Shown: one piece after another, positions 1 through 8,777 of the stretch
Numbering within the stretch: the stretch's first letter is position 1
Layout: the number at the start of each line of letters is the position of its first letter
Origin: Acidimicrobiaceae bacterium
GTDB lineage: Bacteria; Actinomycetota; Acidimicrobiia; Acidimicrobiales; Aldehydirespiratoraceae
Length of the DNA stretch: 64,000 nt
Direction of reading: 5' to 3'
NCBI GenBank assembly: GCA_026706815.1
Contig: JAPOYA010000059.1
Location: forward strand, 62,001-126,000
The notes under the pieces: generated by a model
What the model saw: the letters and a program-made list of their open reading frames with translations, nothing else
Told to the model about the DNA's origin: nothing
Database searches by the model: none
Made by a program: the position numbers and the translations under genes

Positions 1-10
1 CCCTCTGAGA

Positions 11-319
11 TCAACCGGGTTGCGGCTCTGGGTCGCTGGGGTCGTCGGCGGGCGGAAAGCCGATGCCCAGGTGTCCCTCGATTCGGGCGAGCCGCTGGCC
101 GTTCTGGGCGACGGCGTCGCGGAGCGCGTTGTGGTCCTCTCGCAGCGATTTGAACTCTTCGCGGAGTTCGCGGTTCGCTGTGTTGAAGTCTTCGCGGAGT
201 TGGCGGTTGTCTTCGCGGAACTCCGCCCGGAGTTGAGTGATGCCGCGTTGTTGATGCCAGACGATTCCCATGGCTGCCACCACGACGGTGACGAGTTGCA
301 CGATGGCGTCCGCTTCCAT
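11..319 (-). CDS. Small membrane-anchored coiled-coil protein
   Basis: I do not recognise a named family. The 102-residue product starts with a hydrophobic stretch (about residues 5-20, IVQLVTVVVAAMGIVW) that looks like a single N-terminal membrane anchor. A charged region follows (about 25-75) with repeated LREDF/LREEF/LREDH heptad-like units, a probable coiled coil. The tail is Pro/Asp-rich. The matching DNA shows the same repeat as recurring cgcggagtt-type words. It is transcribed away from the HerA gene, with about 80 bases between the two starts. Function unknown; the opposite-strand reading frame of similar length looks like its shadow. Confidence 0.6.
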   Translation of the reverse strand: MEADAIVQLVTVVVAAMGIVWHQQRGITQLRAEFREDNRQLREDFNTANRELREEFKSLREDHNALRDAVAQNGQRLARIEGHLGIGFPPADDPSDPEPQPG

Positions 320-397
320 GTCTGAAGACTCTAGTCCAGTTCAAGATCAACGTGCAATGGAAAATAATGAAAGTTCGTTCCGGCACGCTGAGTCCGC

Positions 398-2185
398 ATG
401 AATTCACACTGCACCCGGACGTCTGACAAGGCACTCGGATACGCGTGCGCGCCGCTTGGTTGTAGAGTCGTGGCCGTGAACGGTGTGGGACGGGTGCTCG
501 GCACCGAGGATGCTACGCCGCTGGAGTTCTGGGTAGCGCTCGACCCCGGACACCACCTGCAGCTCGACGATGTCGTCTCCATAGACCGTCAGCTCCCGAA
601 AGGCGACAAGATCAAGCTGTACGGAATCGTCAGCCAGGTCCGGGCACGCCACGAAGGCGCCCGCTTCGACAGCGACGTGTTCCTGATCGCAGACGGGATC
701 CTGCCGGCAGAGGTGACGGAGGCAGCTCTGGTACAGGTGACCCGAGTCGTGCCCGAGACCTTCGTACCGCCGCTGCCGGGGACAGAGGTGCGTCGGGCGG
801 TCGACTCGGAGCGGGACGCCGCGCTCGACTTCGATGACGTCGAACGCCGCCTGCCCGCCGGACTGAGCCGCGATGAGGATCCGATCTATCTCGATCTCGA
901 CTTCATCGACGGCACCAAGGGCGCGCATATCAATATCAGCGGGATCTCCGGCGTCGCCACCAAAACCAGCTACGCGACGTTCCTGTTGTATTCGTTGTTC
1001 AACTCGGGGGTGCTCGGCGCCGCTGCCGCCCATGCCAAAGGCCTGATCTTCAACGTCAAAGGCGAGGACCTGCTGTTTTTGGATCACCTCAACACCAGGC
1101 TGGATGAAACTCAGCGAGTTCGCTACGGAGCCCTCGGCATGCAGGCTGCGCCTTTCAGGTCGGTCGGAGTCCTGGCCCCGCCCCGACCGGGCGACCCCAA
1201 CGCCACACCCGCCACCGGAGCTCGAACTACCGGGGTGCGCCCATATTTCTGGACCATTGCCGACTTCTGCAGCCAGCGTCTGCTGCCGTTCCTGTTCGCC
1301 GACGCCGAAGACGAACGACAGCATTACACCATCGTCGTGCAATCGGTCACCGAACAGTTGGCGCAGTGCGCCCGCGACTCCGACACTTCCGCCGGAACGG
1401 TGCAGATCCAGAGAAGCACGATCCGATCATTCAGACAACTGATTGACAAGATCGAGTCGATACTCATCCCCGACGACCCAGATCAGCCCGTGGACCCGCG
1501 CTGGTCGGGCCGTGCCATCGGCAGCGGCACCATCAATGCCTTCGTCCGACGCCTGAACGCCGCTGTCCGCCATGTCGAGCATCTCATCCGCGCTGATCTC
1601 GACAACGCACCCGCGCATGCAATCGACCTCGACTCCCAGCAGTTGACGGTCATCGACATCCACCTGCTGCACGACCGCGCCAAACGCTTCGTCGTCGGGG
1701 TGGTGCTGCGTCAGGCCTTCGAAGACAAGGAACGCAGCGGTACGTCCGACCCGCTGCAGTTCATCGTCTTAGACGAGCTCAACAAGTACGCCCCGCGGGA
1801 CAACAGCAGTCCCATCAAAGAGATTCTGCTGGACGTGGCCGAGCGGGGCCGCAGCCTGGGGATCATCCTGATCGGAGCGCAACAGACCGCCAGTGAGGTC
1901 GAACGCCGGGTCGTGGCCAACAGCGCTGTGCGTGTGGTCGGTCGGCTCGACAGCGGCGAGGCCGGGCGCGAACAGTACGGGTTTCTCCCCGCAGTACAGC
2001 GTCAACGGGCCACGATCCTCAAACCCGGATCCATGTTCGTGGCCCAACCACGGCTCCCGGTTCCATTGCTCGTGGAGTTCCCATTTCCAGCGTGGGCCAC
2101 CCGTTCCGCCGAAGCAGACCTGTCGCACACACCCCCTGGGCGGCAATCGACCCAACCAGCCGACCCGTTCGAAGGGCTTTCGTGA
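398..2185 (+). CDS. herA: HerA-type DNA-translocating ATPase
   Basis: Probable HerA/FtsK-superfamily hexameric translocase that works with NurA nuclease in resecting DNA ends. Residues 25-130 resemble the N-terminal HAS-barrel (GRVLGTEDATPLEFWVAL). A P-loop-like segment GISGVATKTSYATFLL lies near 187-202 and is degenerate (GVATKTS). The C-terminal half has a clear Walker B (FIVLDELNKYAP) and the sensor region GIILIGAQQTASEVERRVVANSAVRVVGR typical of HerA/DUF87 proteins. The start is uncertain: residues 1-24 look unlike protein, and GTG at 470 or 476 fits better. A TAGAGT -10-like box at 463-468 would make 476 leaderless. Forty bases separate it from sbcD, suggesting co-transcription with sbcDC. 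The partner nurA lies 6.6 kb downstream. Confidence 0.83.
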   Translation: MNSHCTRTSDKALGYACAPLGCRVVAVNGVGRVLGTEDATPLEFWVALDPGHHLQLDDVVSIDRQLPKGDKIKLYGIVSQVRARHEGARFDSDVFLIADGILPAEVTEAALVQVTRVVPETFVPPLPGTEVRRAVDSERDAALDFDDVERRLPAGLSRDEDPIYLDLDFIDGTKGAHINISGISGVATKTSYATFLLYSLFNSGVLGAAAAHAKGLIFNVKGEDLLFLDHLNTRLDETQRVRYGALGMQAAPFRSVGVLAPPRPGDPNATPATGARTTGVRPYFWTIADFCSQRLLPFLFADAEDERQHYTIVVQSVTEQLAQCARDSDTSAGTVQIQRSTIRSFRQLIDKIESILIPDDPDQPVDPRWSGRAIGSGTINAFVRRLNAAVRHVEHLIRADLDNAPAHAIDLDSQQLTVIDIHLLHDRAKRFVVGVVLRQAFEDKERSGTSDPLQFIVLDELNKYAPRDNSSPIKEILLDVAERGRSLGIILIGAQQTASEVERRVVANSAVRVVGRLDSGEAGREQYGFLPAVQRQRATILKPGSMFVAQPRLPVPLLVEFPFPAWATRSAEADLSHTPPGRQSTQPADPFEGLS

Positions 2186-2225
2186 TCGCTGAACGAGGCA
2201 AGCGGAGGCAGGAGGGGCAGGGGGA

Positions 2226-3401
2226 ATGAAGCTGCTTCACACCAGCGACTGGCATGTGGGAAAGACCATCCGCGGCCATAGCCGAGCGCCTGAACATTCA
2301 GCGGTGCTCGACGAAATCGGGTCGCTCGTCGGCGAACACTCGGTCGACTTGGTCATCGTGGCGGGCGACTTGTTCGAGACGGCCAGTCCCTCCGCGGAAG
2401 CCGAATCGCTCGTGTATCGCACTCTGCTGCGACTGCTCGATACTGGCGCCCAGGTGGCGGTGATCTCCGGCAACCATGACAACGCTCGCCGATTGCGCGC
2501 AGTCGCCCCGGTGTTCGAGGCGCTCGGGCGGATACATCTCGTGACCGAGCCCACCCGTCTCGAAGACGGCGGCTTGATCAGCCTCTCAATACCGGGAGGC
2601 GAGGAAGTGCGGTTGGCGATGCTGCCGTTCGTCTCTCAACGCGGAGTGGTCCGGGCCAAGGACCTGATGGAGGCCGCCGCATACGAGAACACCCAGGCCT
2701 ACGCAGAACGAATGCGTCTGCTGATCGAGGCGCTCACAGCCGGTTTCGGCACCGACACAGTCAACATCCTGGCAGCGCACGCGTTCGTCTACGGCGGCCG
2801 GCTAGGCGGTGGTGAACGAGACGCTCATTTCATTGACGACTATGCGATCAGCGCGCAGTCGTTCCCGGTGGAGGCCGGCTATGTGGCTCTGGGCCATGTG
2901 CATCGCGCTCAGAAGATCCCAGGAGCAGCGCCGATCCACTATTGCGGATCACCTTTGCAGCTCGATTTTGGAGAAGAAGACCAAGTCAAACAGGTGAACC
3001 TGGTCGAGATTGAACCCGGGATCCCCCCCAGAGTCACACCCGTGATTCTGAACGCGGGCCGAGCGCTGCGGACCCTGCGGGGCAGTATGGTCGAACTGGC
3101 CGCTCAACTCGAAGACGGAACGGTCGACGACGACGCCTGGCTGCGGGTGCTGGTGGACGAACCTCGCCGCGCAGGTTTGGCCGACGACGTGCGGGAACTT
3201 CTCGGCGAACGGGTGGTGGACGTCCGCATGGACGCCCCCGCGCCGAAGCGGAAGACGAGGGGGGCCCGCAGAGGACGTGCACCGACGGAGTTGTTCGCAG
3301 AGTTCCTCGCCGAGAGGAATATCGAAGACCCCCTCGTCAGCGCCATGTTCGCGGAGTTGCTCGACGCTCAACTGGAATCAGCGCAGGAGTCGGCGTCGTG
3401 A
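2226..3401 (+). CDS. sbcD: Exonuclease SbcCD subunit D (Mre11-like)
   Basis: Metallophosphoesterase nuclease subunit that, with SbcC, opens and trims hairpins and blocked double-strand DNA ends. All phosphodiesterase motifs are visible: DWHVG at residues 8-12, VAGDLFE near 51, GNHDN near 83, AAHAFVYGG and GHVHRAQK. The acidic/basic C-terminal part would be the SbcC-binding region. The 391-residue length fits the family. The start has a purine-rich ribosome site (aggaggggcaggggga) directly upstream. It overlaps sbcC by a GTGA stop/start, so translation is very probably coupled. It lies in the HerA block. Confidence 0.95.
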   Translation: MKLLHTSDWHVGKTIRGHSRAPEHSAVLDEIGSLVGEHSVDLVIVAGDLFETASPSAEAESLVYRTLLRLLDTGAQVAVISGNHDNARRLRAVAPVFEALGRIHLVTEPTRLEDGGLISLSIPGGEEVRLAMLPFVSQRGVVRAKDLMEAAAYENTQAYAERMRLLIEALTAGFGTDTVNILAAHAFVYGGRLGGGERDAHFIDDYAISAQSFPVEAGYVALGHVHRAQKIPGAAPIHYCGSPLQLDFGEEDQVKQVNLVEIEPGIPPRVTPVILNAGRALRTLRGSMVELAAQLEDGTVDDDAWLRVLVDEPRRAGLADDVRELLGERVVDVRMDAPAPKRKTRGARRGRAPTELFAEFLAERNIEDPLVSAMFAELLDAQLESAQESAS

Positions 3402-6241
3402 GGCCGTTGCGCTTGGAGATGAAAGGCTTCGGAGCGTTTCGCGAAGAGACGGTGGTGGACTTCGACGACGTGGAACTGGCGGCTTTCGTTGGAGCCACGG
3501 GTTCTGGCAAGTCCACGATCATCGACGGCATCACGTTCGCCCTGTTCGGGGTGGTCACCCGCTACGACGATCGCCGTGCCGTAGCGCCCGTCATCAACCA
3601 GATGGAACATGAGGCCCGGGTGTCACTCGAGTTCGAGGTGGACTCCGAGCGGTACACCGCGGTAAGGGTCGCACGACGCACCAACAACGGCGCCACGACC
3701 AAAGATGCACGCTTGGAGCGCGGCGACCAGATCCTTGCGGGCAGAGCCGGCGAAATGGAACAAGCCGTAGAGCAGGTACTGGGACTCGACTTCGACCGTT
3801 TCACCAAGACCGTGGTTCTGCCACAAGGCCGCTTCGCCGCTTTCCTGCACGACAAGCCCAAGGACCGCCAGGAACTCTTGCGCCAGCTGCTCGACTTGGG
3901 CATATACGAACGAATGGGCGTGCAAGCCCGGCAACGAGCTAAAACCGCCGGCGACCAACTGGAGGCGCTTGAGCCAATGCTCGCAGCCGATGTCCCCAGC
4001 GAGGAACAGATCGTGTCGTTGGCTGAAACGCTCGCGACAGTGACCGAGGCCAAGGCTGCTTTGGAAGGTCTTCTGACCGAACTCGAACACAGCTCTGAAG
4101 CTGTCGCTGATGCCCGTGATCACGCGGAGGGATTGGGGATGCTGCTGCTCGCCGCGACCGGTGTGACTGTGCCCGAACCGGTGGAGAAGTTGGGCAACGA
4201 CATGAGACAGGCGCAGGACGAAGCTTCAGCCTCGGCGTCGACCCATGCTGAGGCCGCGCAAAATGCCCGCGAGGCAGAACAAGCAGAAAGAGAAGGCCCC
4301 AATATCGAGGCCTGTCTCTTGTTGCGCAAGCAGCATGGGGAATTGGCGAGCTTGACGCAGAAACTCGCGAACCTCGACGAAGAATGCGATACCGCTGAGA
4401 AGTGCTATAGCGAGGCCGCCGAACGGGCTGCCGAAATCAGGTGTCGGCTGGAACTCGCAAAAGCGGCTGTCACTGAAGCAGACACCGCCGCGGACGCTGC
4501 ACAGAAAGCCGCGGCAGAGGGTCCCGACTCAGCGAAACTCGGCCGCTGGCGTGACCAACGTGCCGAGTTGACCCGTCTTAACGGCCGGTTGGAAGGGGCA
4601 AAAGAAAACCTGACTGTTGAGCAAGAGCACGAGGCCAAGGCCCGAGCTGCCTGCGAACAGGCTCGGGACGACCTTCGCGAAACCCGTGAACGTCTCGACC
4701 AAGCCCGGGCGGTCAAGCAGGCCGAAGGGTTGGTCTCTCAGTTGGTCGAAGGCGAGCCGTGCCCAGTGTGCCGTCAACTCGTGCACGAACTGCCCGAACA
4801 CGATCTGGATGCTGAAATGGCCGAGCTCCAGCGCGTGCATGCCGAAGCAGAGACTCTCAAGCGCGAGCGCGAAGAGGATCTTGACGAAACCCGCACGGCG
4901 CTCGCTACTGCCGAAGCAGCGGTTGAATCTGTGGAGCAGCGGTGTAGCGAACTATCCGAAGAACTCGCCGCTGCTCCCGACGAAATGGAACTCAACCGCC
5001 TCACAGCGCTGGTCGATGGACTGGCAGAAGCAGTGACTGAGACCCGAGCGAACCTGGATGCTGCCCGACAAGCCGAAACCGACCTGCGTGACGGGGATGA
5101 AACGAAGGAGACTCTCAGAGCCGAGCAAGAAACTCATGAACACCTGACGCGCTCGACCGCTGAGCGCGACACCATTCGTTCCCAACGCGCTCAACTGGCT
5201 GAGGAACTGACAGACAAACCCGATGAGGAGACTCTCCAAGCCGATATTGCGCGGGCTGAACAACTTGCCGAAACCCGCAGCAAGGCCAGAAAAGATGAGA
5301 CCGAGGCGCGCGAAGCGGAGCAGGCGACAGGGGAGGTCCTCGAACGGCTCGCCGAGGCGGAGCTACAGGCGCGCAAAGAGTTCGCCCGAACCCGCGATGA
5401 TTTTGCCGCTTTGGACCCACCGTCACCCGAAGCGTCGCTGGTGGAGGATTGGCAGGCATTGACAGGTTGGGCAACGGAACTCGCGGGCGACCTCGCCTCT
5501 GAACTCGACAAAGCAAACGATCATGTCACCAAGGTTGAGGCTCAATGGGGCCAACAGGCTGAAGCGGCCCGCGCGGTGTGCATACCCCACTTCGACCCCG
5601 ACGATGATCCGAAGCAATGGCCCGTCGAAATGGCGACGGCGTTGGAACGGGCAAAGGGCGACCATCAGCGGGCCTGCGGCCAGCGCCAGAAAATGGCAGA
5701 GCTGCAAGAACGAGTCGAAGGTTTGCGCACAGAACAACGCGTGGCGAGCGAACTTGGGCGTCTGCTGCGCACCGACAGATTCGAGAAATGGCTGCTGGAG
5801 GATGCAATCGGCGATCTGATGGCCCGTGCCGGCGAGCGGCTGCTCGAGTTGTCCAACGGCCAGTATTCGTTCGACGCGGACGGCACCGAGTTCGATGTCT
5901 GCGATCACCACAACGCTGATCAGATACGAGCAGCAAGATCACTTTCGGGGGGAGAGACGTTTCTGGCCAGCCTGGCTCTGGCCCTGGCGCTGAGCGATTC
6001 TCATGCGGAGTTGGCCCCCGAGGGCGCTCCGGGCCTCGATTCGCTGTTCCTCGACGAGGGATTCGGCACACTCGACCCCGAGACTCTGGATGTGACTGCG
6101 GCTGCCATCGAAGAGCTCGGCGCCTCTGGCCGCATGGTCGCCATCGTCACCCACATCCGCGAGCTCGCCGAGCGCATGCCCATCCGCTTCGAGGTCGCCA
6201 AATCCCCCACCACCTCCACCGTCACCCGCGTGACGGTGTGA
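3398..6241 (+). CDS. sbcC: Exonuclease SbcCD subunit C (Rad50-like ATPase)
   Basis: SMC-like ATPase that gates the SbcD nuclease. Walker A GATGSGKST occupies residues 31-39. Long heptad-rich coiled coils run either side of a zinc hook CPVC at about 455-458. The ABC signature LSGGE is near 849 and Walker B SLFLDEGFGTLD near 882. It ends with the D-loop/H-loop segment IVTHIRELAER. The 947-residue length is usual for the family. The GTG start overlaps the sbcD stop by four bases. The codon for the zinc hook lies midway between the two coils, as expected for an intact protein. Confidence 0.96.
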   Translation: MRPLRLEMKGFGAFREETVVDFDDVELAAFVGATGSGKSTIIDGITFALFGVVTRYDDRRAVAPVINQMEHEARVSLEFEVDSERYTAVRVARRTNNGATTKDARLERGDQILAGRAGEMEQAVEQVLGLDFDRFTKTVVLPQGRFAAFLHDKPKDRQELLRQLLDLGIYERMGVQARQRAKTAGDQLEALEPMLAADVPSEEQIVSLAETLATVTEAKAALEGLLTELEHSSEAVADARDHAEGLGMLLLAATGVTVPEPVEKLGNDMRQAQDEASASASTHAEAAQNAREAEQAEREGPNIEACLLLRKQHGELASLTQKLANLDEECDTAEKCYSEAAERAAEIRCRLELAKAAVTEADTAADAAQKAAAEGPDSAKLGRWRDQRAELTRLNGRLEGAKENLTVEQEHEAKARAACEQARDDLRETRERLDQARAVKQAEGLVSQLVEGEPCPVCRQLVHELPEHDLDAEMAELQRVHAEAETLKREREEDLDETRTALATAEAAVESVEQRCSELSEELAAAPDEMELNRLTALVDGLAEAVTETRANLDAARQAETDLRDGDETKETLRAEQETHEHLTRSTAERDTIRSQRAQLAEELTDKPDEETLQADIARAEQLAETRSKARKDETEAREAEQATGEVLERLAEAELQARKEFARTRDDFAALDPPSPEASLVEDWQALTGWATELAGDLASELDKANDHVTKVEAQWGQQAEAARAVCIPHFDPDDDPKQWPVEMATALERAKGDHQRACGQRQKMAELQERVEGLRTEQRVASELGRLLRTDRFEKWLLEDAIGDLMARAGERLLELSNGQYSFDADGTEFDVCDHHNADQIRAARSLSGGETFLASLALALALSDSHAELAPEGAPGLDSLFLDEGFGTLDPETLDVTAAAIEELGASGRMVAIVTHIRELAERMPIRFEVAKSPTTSTVTRVTV

Positions 6242-6336
6242 AACCGGCAATCTCACAGCCGTCCCCCGCCTGCTCCCATGGTCGCCGTTGCGAGCCGTTG
6301 GAGGGGACGCACAGGTTGTCCTAGTGTTGTGCATCT

Positions 6337-6618
6337 ATGGACGAACCCGAAACTCAAGAGTTCGAGATCGAGGGCTCTTTCGAGTTGGCGGGCGGCGTCT
6401 GGGCCAACTTCGCCGCCGTCTCGCACTCTCCCCATGAATTCACCATCGATTTCATCCGCCTCGACTATCAGACACAGAACCCGACACGGGGCGTGGTGGT
6501 GCAACGCGTCAACATGTCGCCACTGCTCGTACAGCAGCTCATCGTCGCATTGACCGAGAACATGCAGAAGTACGCTGAGAGCATCCCGGACGGCCTGACC
6601 CTGGAAGGCGACGACTAG
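6337..6618 (+). CDS. DUF3467 family protein
   Basis: A 93-residue protein with the layout of DUF3467: an N-terminal strand-rich part (YVNF-like region replaced here by VWANFAAVSHSPHEFTIDFIRL) and a C-terminal amphipathic helix (SPLLVQQLIVALTENMQKYAES). The family has no settled biochemical role. It lies 95 bases after sbcC and 47 bases before the HSDR_N-type nuclease gene, both on the same strand, so it may belong to the same transcription unit. No catalytic motif is visible. Confidence 0.75.
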   Translation: MDEPETQEFEIEGSFELAGGVWANFAAVSHSPHEFTIDFIRLDYQTQNPTRGVVVQRVNMSPLLVQQLIVALTENMQKYAESIPDGLTLEGDD

Positions 6619-6665
6619 ACGACAGCGATTGCGCGCCTCCAATTTCAATGGTCTAGTGTCTCTTC

Positions 6666-7745
6666 ATGTCTCTGGAAGAGCACTTGGAGAGAATCAGGTC
6701 CAGAACAGTCCCTCCGAACGAGGAATCAGCCAAATTTCAGATAATCGCCCCGATATTGGAGAGCCTGGGCTGGTCGCCGAGTGACGGCTCGGAGTTTCTG
6801 CTGGAGTATCCGGTCGGTGGCAAGCGGGGCGGACGGGTCGATATCGCGCTGCGCTCCATTGCCCGCGGCCAAAGTCGATTGCTCGCGTTGATCGAAGCCA
6901 AAGCGCCAGGGTCCGACTTGTCCCAGCATGTCGGTCAGGTGCTCGGCTATGCATTCCACGAAGGCGTGGACGTCTGCGTGTTGACGACCGGGTTGGAGTG
7001 GCAGCTGTTTCTGCCACGCGAATCCGGCGAGCCGATGCAGCGCCGGTTTGCGGTGCTGGACCTGCTGAACGACCCGGCAGAGCAGGTTGCAGAGGACCTC
7101 CGTGCCTTTCTGACGAAGGAAGCGCTGACAAAGGGCCGGGCGGAGAAGAAGGCCAAGTCGGTCTTGAAGGCGCGCTTGGACGCAGATCGTCTGCAGAGTG
7201 AGATACCGAAGATCTGGGACCGGATGTTGCGCGGTCCGGACGAAGAACTAGTCGAGCTCGTTGGTTCACGCGTCTACGAAAAACTCAACCTCAGACCCCA
7301 CAGAGACCAGGTGATCGCTGCGCTCGGTGGGGGACCTGTTCCCATGGCTTTGGAGACTCCTGCACAACAGACTCCCGAAGTCAGCGGCCCCAAGCCCTCC
7401 AACGAAGGGAGACCATCACGCCGATCTAAGGTGCCGCCGACAAGCATCGTGCTTTGGGGTGTCCCATACCAAGTCGCCAGACACAAAGACGTCCTGTGCC
7501 AGGTTGTCGATTGCCTCTACGAAAGGCACGCAAACGACAATTTCGACCGGATCCTCGAACTCAGAGGACGACAGAAACCCTATGCGGCGCTGACTCCAGA
7601 CGGCATGCATGCACATCATCGGGTCAAGTCCTCGCGTTACTTCTTGGACGCACACGGCAGTGCCGCAGATCTTCGACGACGCGCTGAGCTGTTCCTTGCC
7701 ACATTCGGCTACGACAAGTCCGATCTTGAGGTGCTGTTCGAGTAG
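6666..7745 (+). CDS. Type I restriction HSDR_N-like PD-(D/E)xK nuclease
   Basis: The first 120 residues match the HsdR N-terminal nuclease fold: GGRVDIAL (Asp59), then LIEAK (Glu77, Lys79) and a conserved helix with QVLGYAFHEGVDVCVLTTGLEW. There is no helicase module, so this is a free-standing nuclease-type protein of 359 residues and not a full HsdR. After a linker with Pro/Ser-rich sequence (about 235-260), the C-terminal 100 residues (LWGVPYQVARHKDVLCQVVDCLYERH... through FLATFGYDKSDLEVLFE) resemble a domain that often follows HSDR_N in unclassified proteins. It is convergent with the DNA methyltransferase, with 6 bases between the stops. Substrate unknown; a defence or DNA repair role is inferred. 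Confidence 0.78.
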   Translation: MSLEEHLERIRSRTVPPNEESAKFQIIAPILESLGWSPSDGSEFLLEYPVGGKRGGRVDIALRSIARGQSRLLALIEAKAPGSDLSQHVGQVLGYAFHEGVDVCVLTTGLEWQLFLPRESGEPMQRRFAVLDLLNDPAEQVAEDLRAFLTKEALTKGRAEKKAKSVLKARLDADRLQSEIPKIWDRMLRGPDEELVELVGSRVYEKLNLRPHRDQVIAALGGGPVPMALETPAQQTPEVSGPKPSNEGRPSRRSKVPPTSIVLWGVPYQVARHKDVLCQVVDCLYERHANDNFDRILELRGRQKPYAALTPDGMHAHHRVKSSRYFLDAHGSAADLRRRAELFLATFGYDKSDLEVLFE

Positions 7746-7751
7746 TGTTGT

Positions 7752-8690
7752 TCACGGCCTGATGTCCGTGCGCTGGGGGACGTCGGTGCGTGTGGTGATG
7801 CAATCGTGATGAAACGAGCCTCCAATTTCAGCGTGCAGTCGTTCGTTGACGAGTTCCGCTGACTCGGAGGACAGGTCGATTCCGACCCATTGCCGGTTCA
7901 GTTTCTCTGCGGCGACGCAAGTAGTGGCACAGCCCGCGAACGGGTCCAGCACGACGTCGTTCTCGTTGCTGCTCGCGGTGATGATCCGCTCCAACAGCTT
8001 CAGCGGTTTCTGCGTCGGATAGCCGCAGCGCTCAGACCCGGTGGTTGAGATGATGCCGATATCGGTCCACCAGTCCTGGAGCATTTTGCCTTCGGGGTGA
8101 AAACCGGGTCTCCCTTCAACGTCGGGGGTGGCATAGGGCACACGAATCACGTTGTGGACGCAGTCGCGTTCCCGTCCATAGAGCAGCAGCACGTCGTGTT
8201 TGCGCGAAAAGTGTCTCTTGCTTGCACCACCCGACGAATAGCACCAGACGATCTCGTTTCGGAACTGCTCCCATCCGAACACGGCGTCCATCAGCTGCTT
8301 CAGATAGTGGCTCGCGGTGGGGTCGCAATGCAGATAAATGCTGCCGGTGAGTTTCAAAATGCGCTGCATTTCCAACAACCGCACCGCCATCATCGTCAAA
8401 TACGATTGCATCCCCGGAGAGTGGGCCGTCCCCGACCCAGAGAGCAGACAGGCGATGGCTGGATGTTCGTCGGCAATGTAACCGACCGACATGGCGTCGA
8501 GGTCGGCCGTTGTCCAAGTGTCTTTGAAGGCCGCTCCGGCAGCTTTGCTGTCGACCGGCGCGGAGTAGTTCCGATTCGAGTTGAACGGAGGGTCCAAGTA
8601 GATCAGATCAGCTGTCTCACTGTTGAGTCCGCGCAATATGTCGAGATTGTCGCCTGTCCAGATCGTTCGATTGGCGAAATTAGGTTCCAT
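7752..8690 (-). CDS. Site-specific DNA methyltransferase, beta class (N4-C or N6-A)
   Basis: SAM-dependent DNA amino-methyltransferase. The catalytic motif IV, DPPF within LIYLDPPFNSNRNY, precedes the SAM-binding motif I, LDPFAGCATT, near the C-terminus. This order defines the beta class used by many type II and III N4-cytosine or N6-adenine enzymes. I placed the start at the ATG giving MEPNFANRTIWTGDNLD, because the frame continues open far upstream but that extension is antisense to nurA and not methyltransferase-like. The product is 312 residues. It is divergent from nurA (87 bases between starts) and convergent with the HSDR_N nuclease. No dedicated type II restriction enzyme or specificity subunit is next to it. 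Whether it methylates N4-C or N6-A cannot be read from sequence. Confidence 0.88.
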   Translation of the reverse strand: MEPNFANRTIWTGDNLDILRGLNSETADLIYLDPPFNSNRNYSAPVDSKAAGAAFKDTWTTADLDAMSVGYIADEHPAIACLLSGSGTAHSPGMQSYLTMMAVRLLEMQRILKLTGSIYLHCDPTASHYLKQLMDAVFGWEQFRNEIVWCYSSGGASKRHFSRKHDVLLLYGRERDCVHNVIRVPYATPDVEGRPGFHPEGKMLQDWWTDIGIISTTGSERCGYPTQKPLKLLERIITASSNENDVVLDPFAGCATTCVAAEKLNRQWVGIDLSSESAELVNERLHAEIGGSFHHDCITTRTDVPQRTDIRP

Positions 8691-8777
8691 AGCGGTGATC
8701 ACGCGTTCAATCAGTATTTTGGACCACGCCAACCATAGTTTCAGAAGCGTTGGCGCCGCATCCAAGGAGCGCTCGTT

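Noticed and set aside
404-1342. Long minus-strand frame inside herA
   Set aside because: It mirrors HerA's codon bias and has no domain pattern; a shadow.
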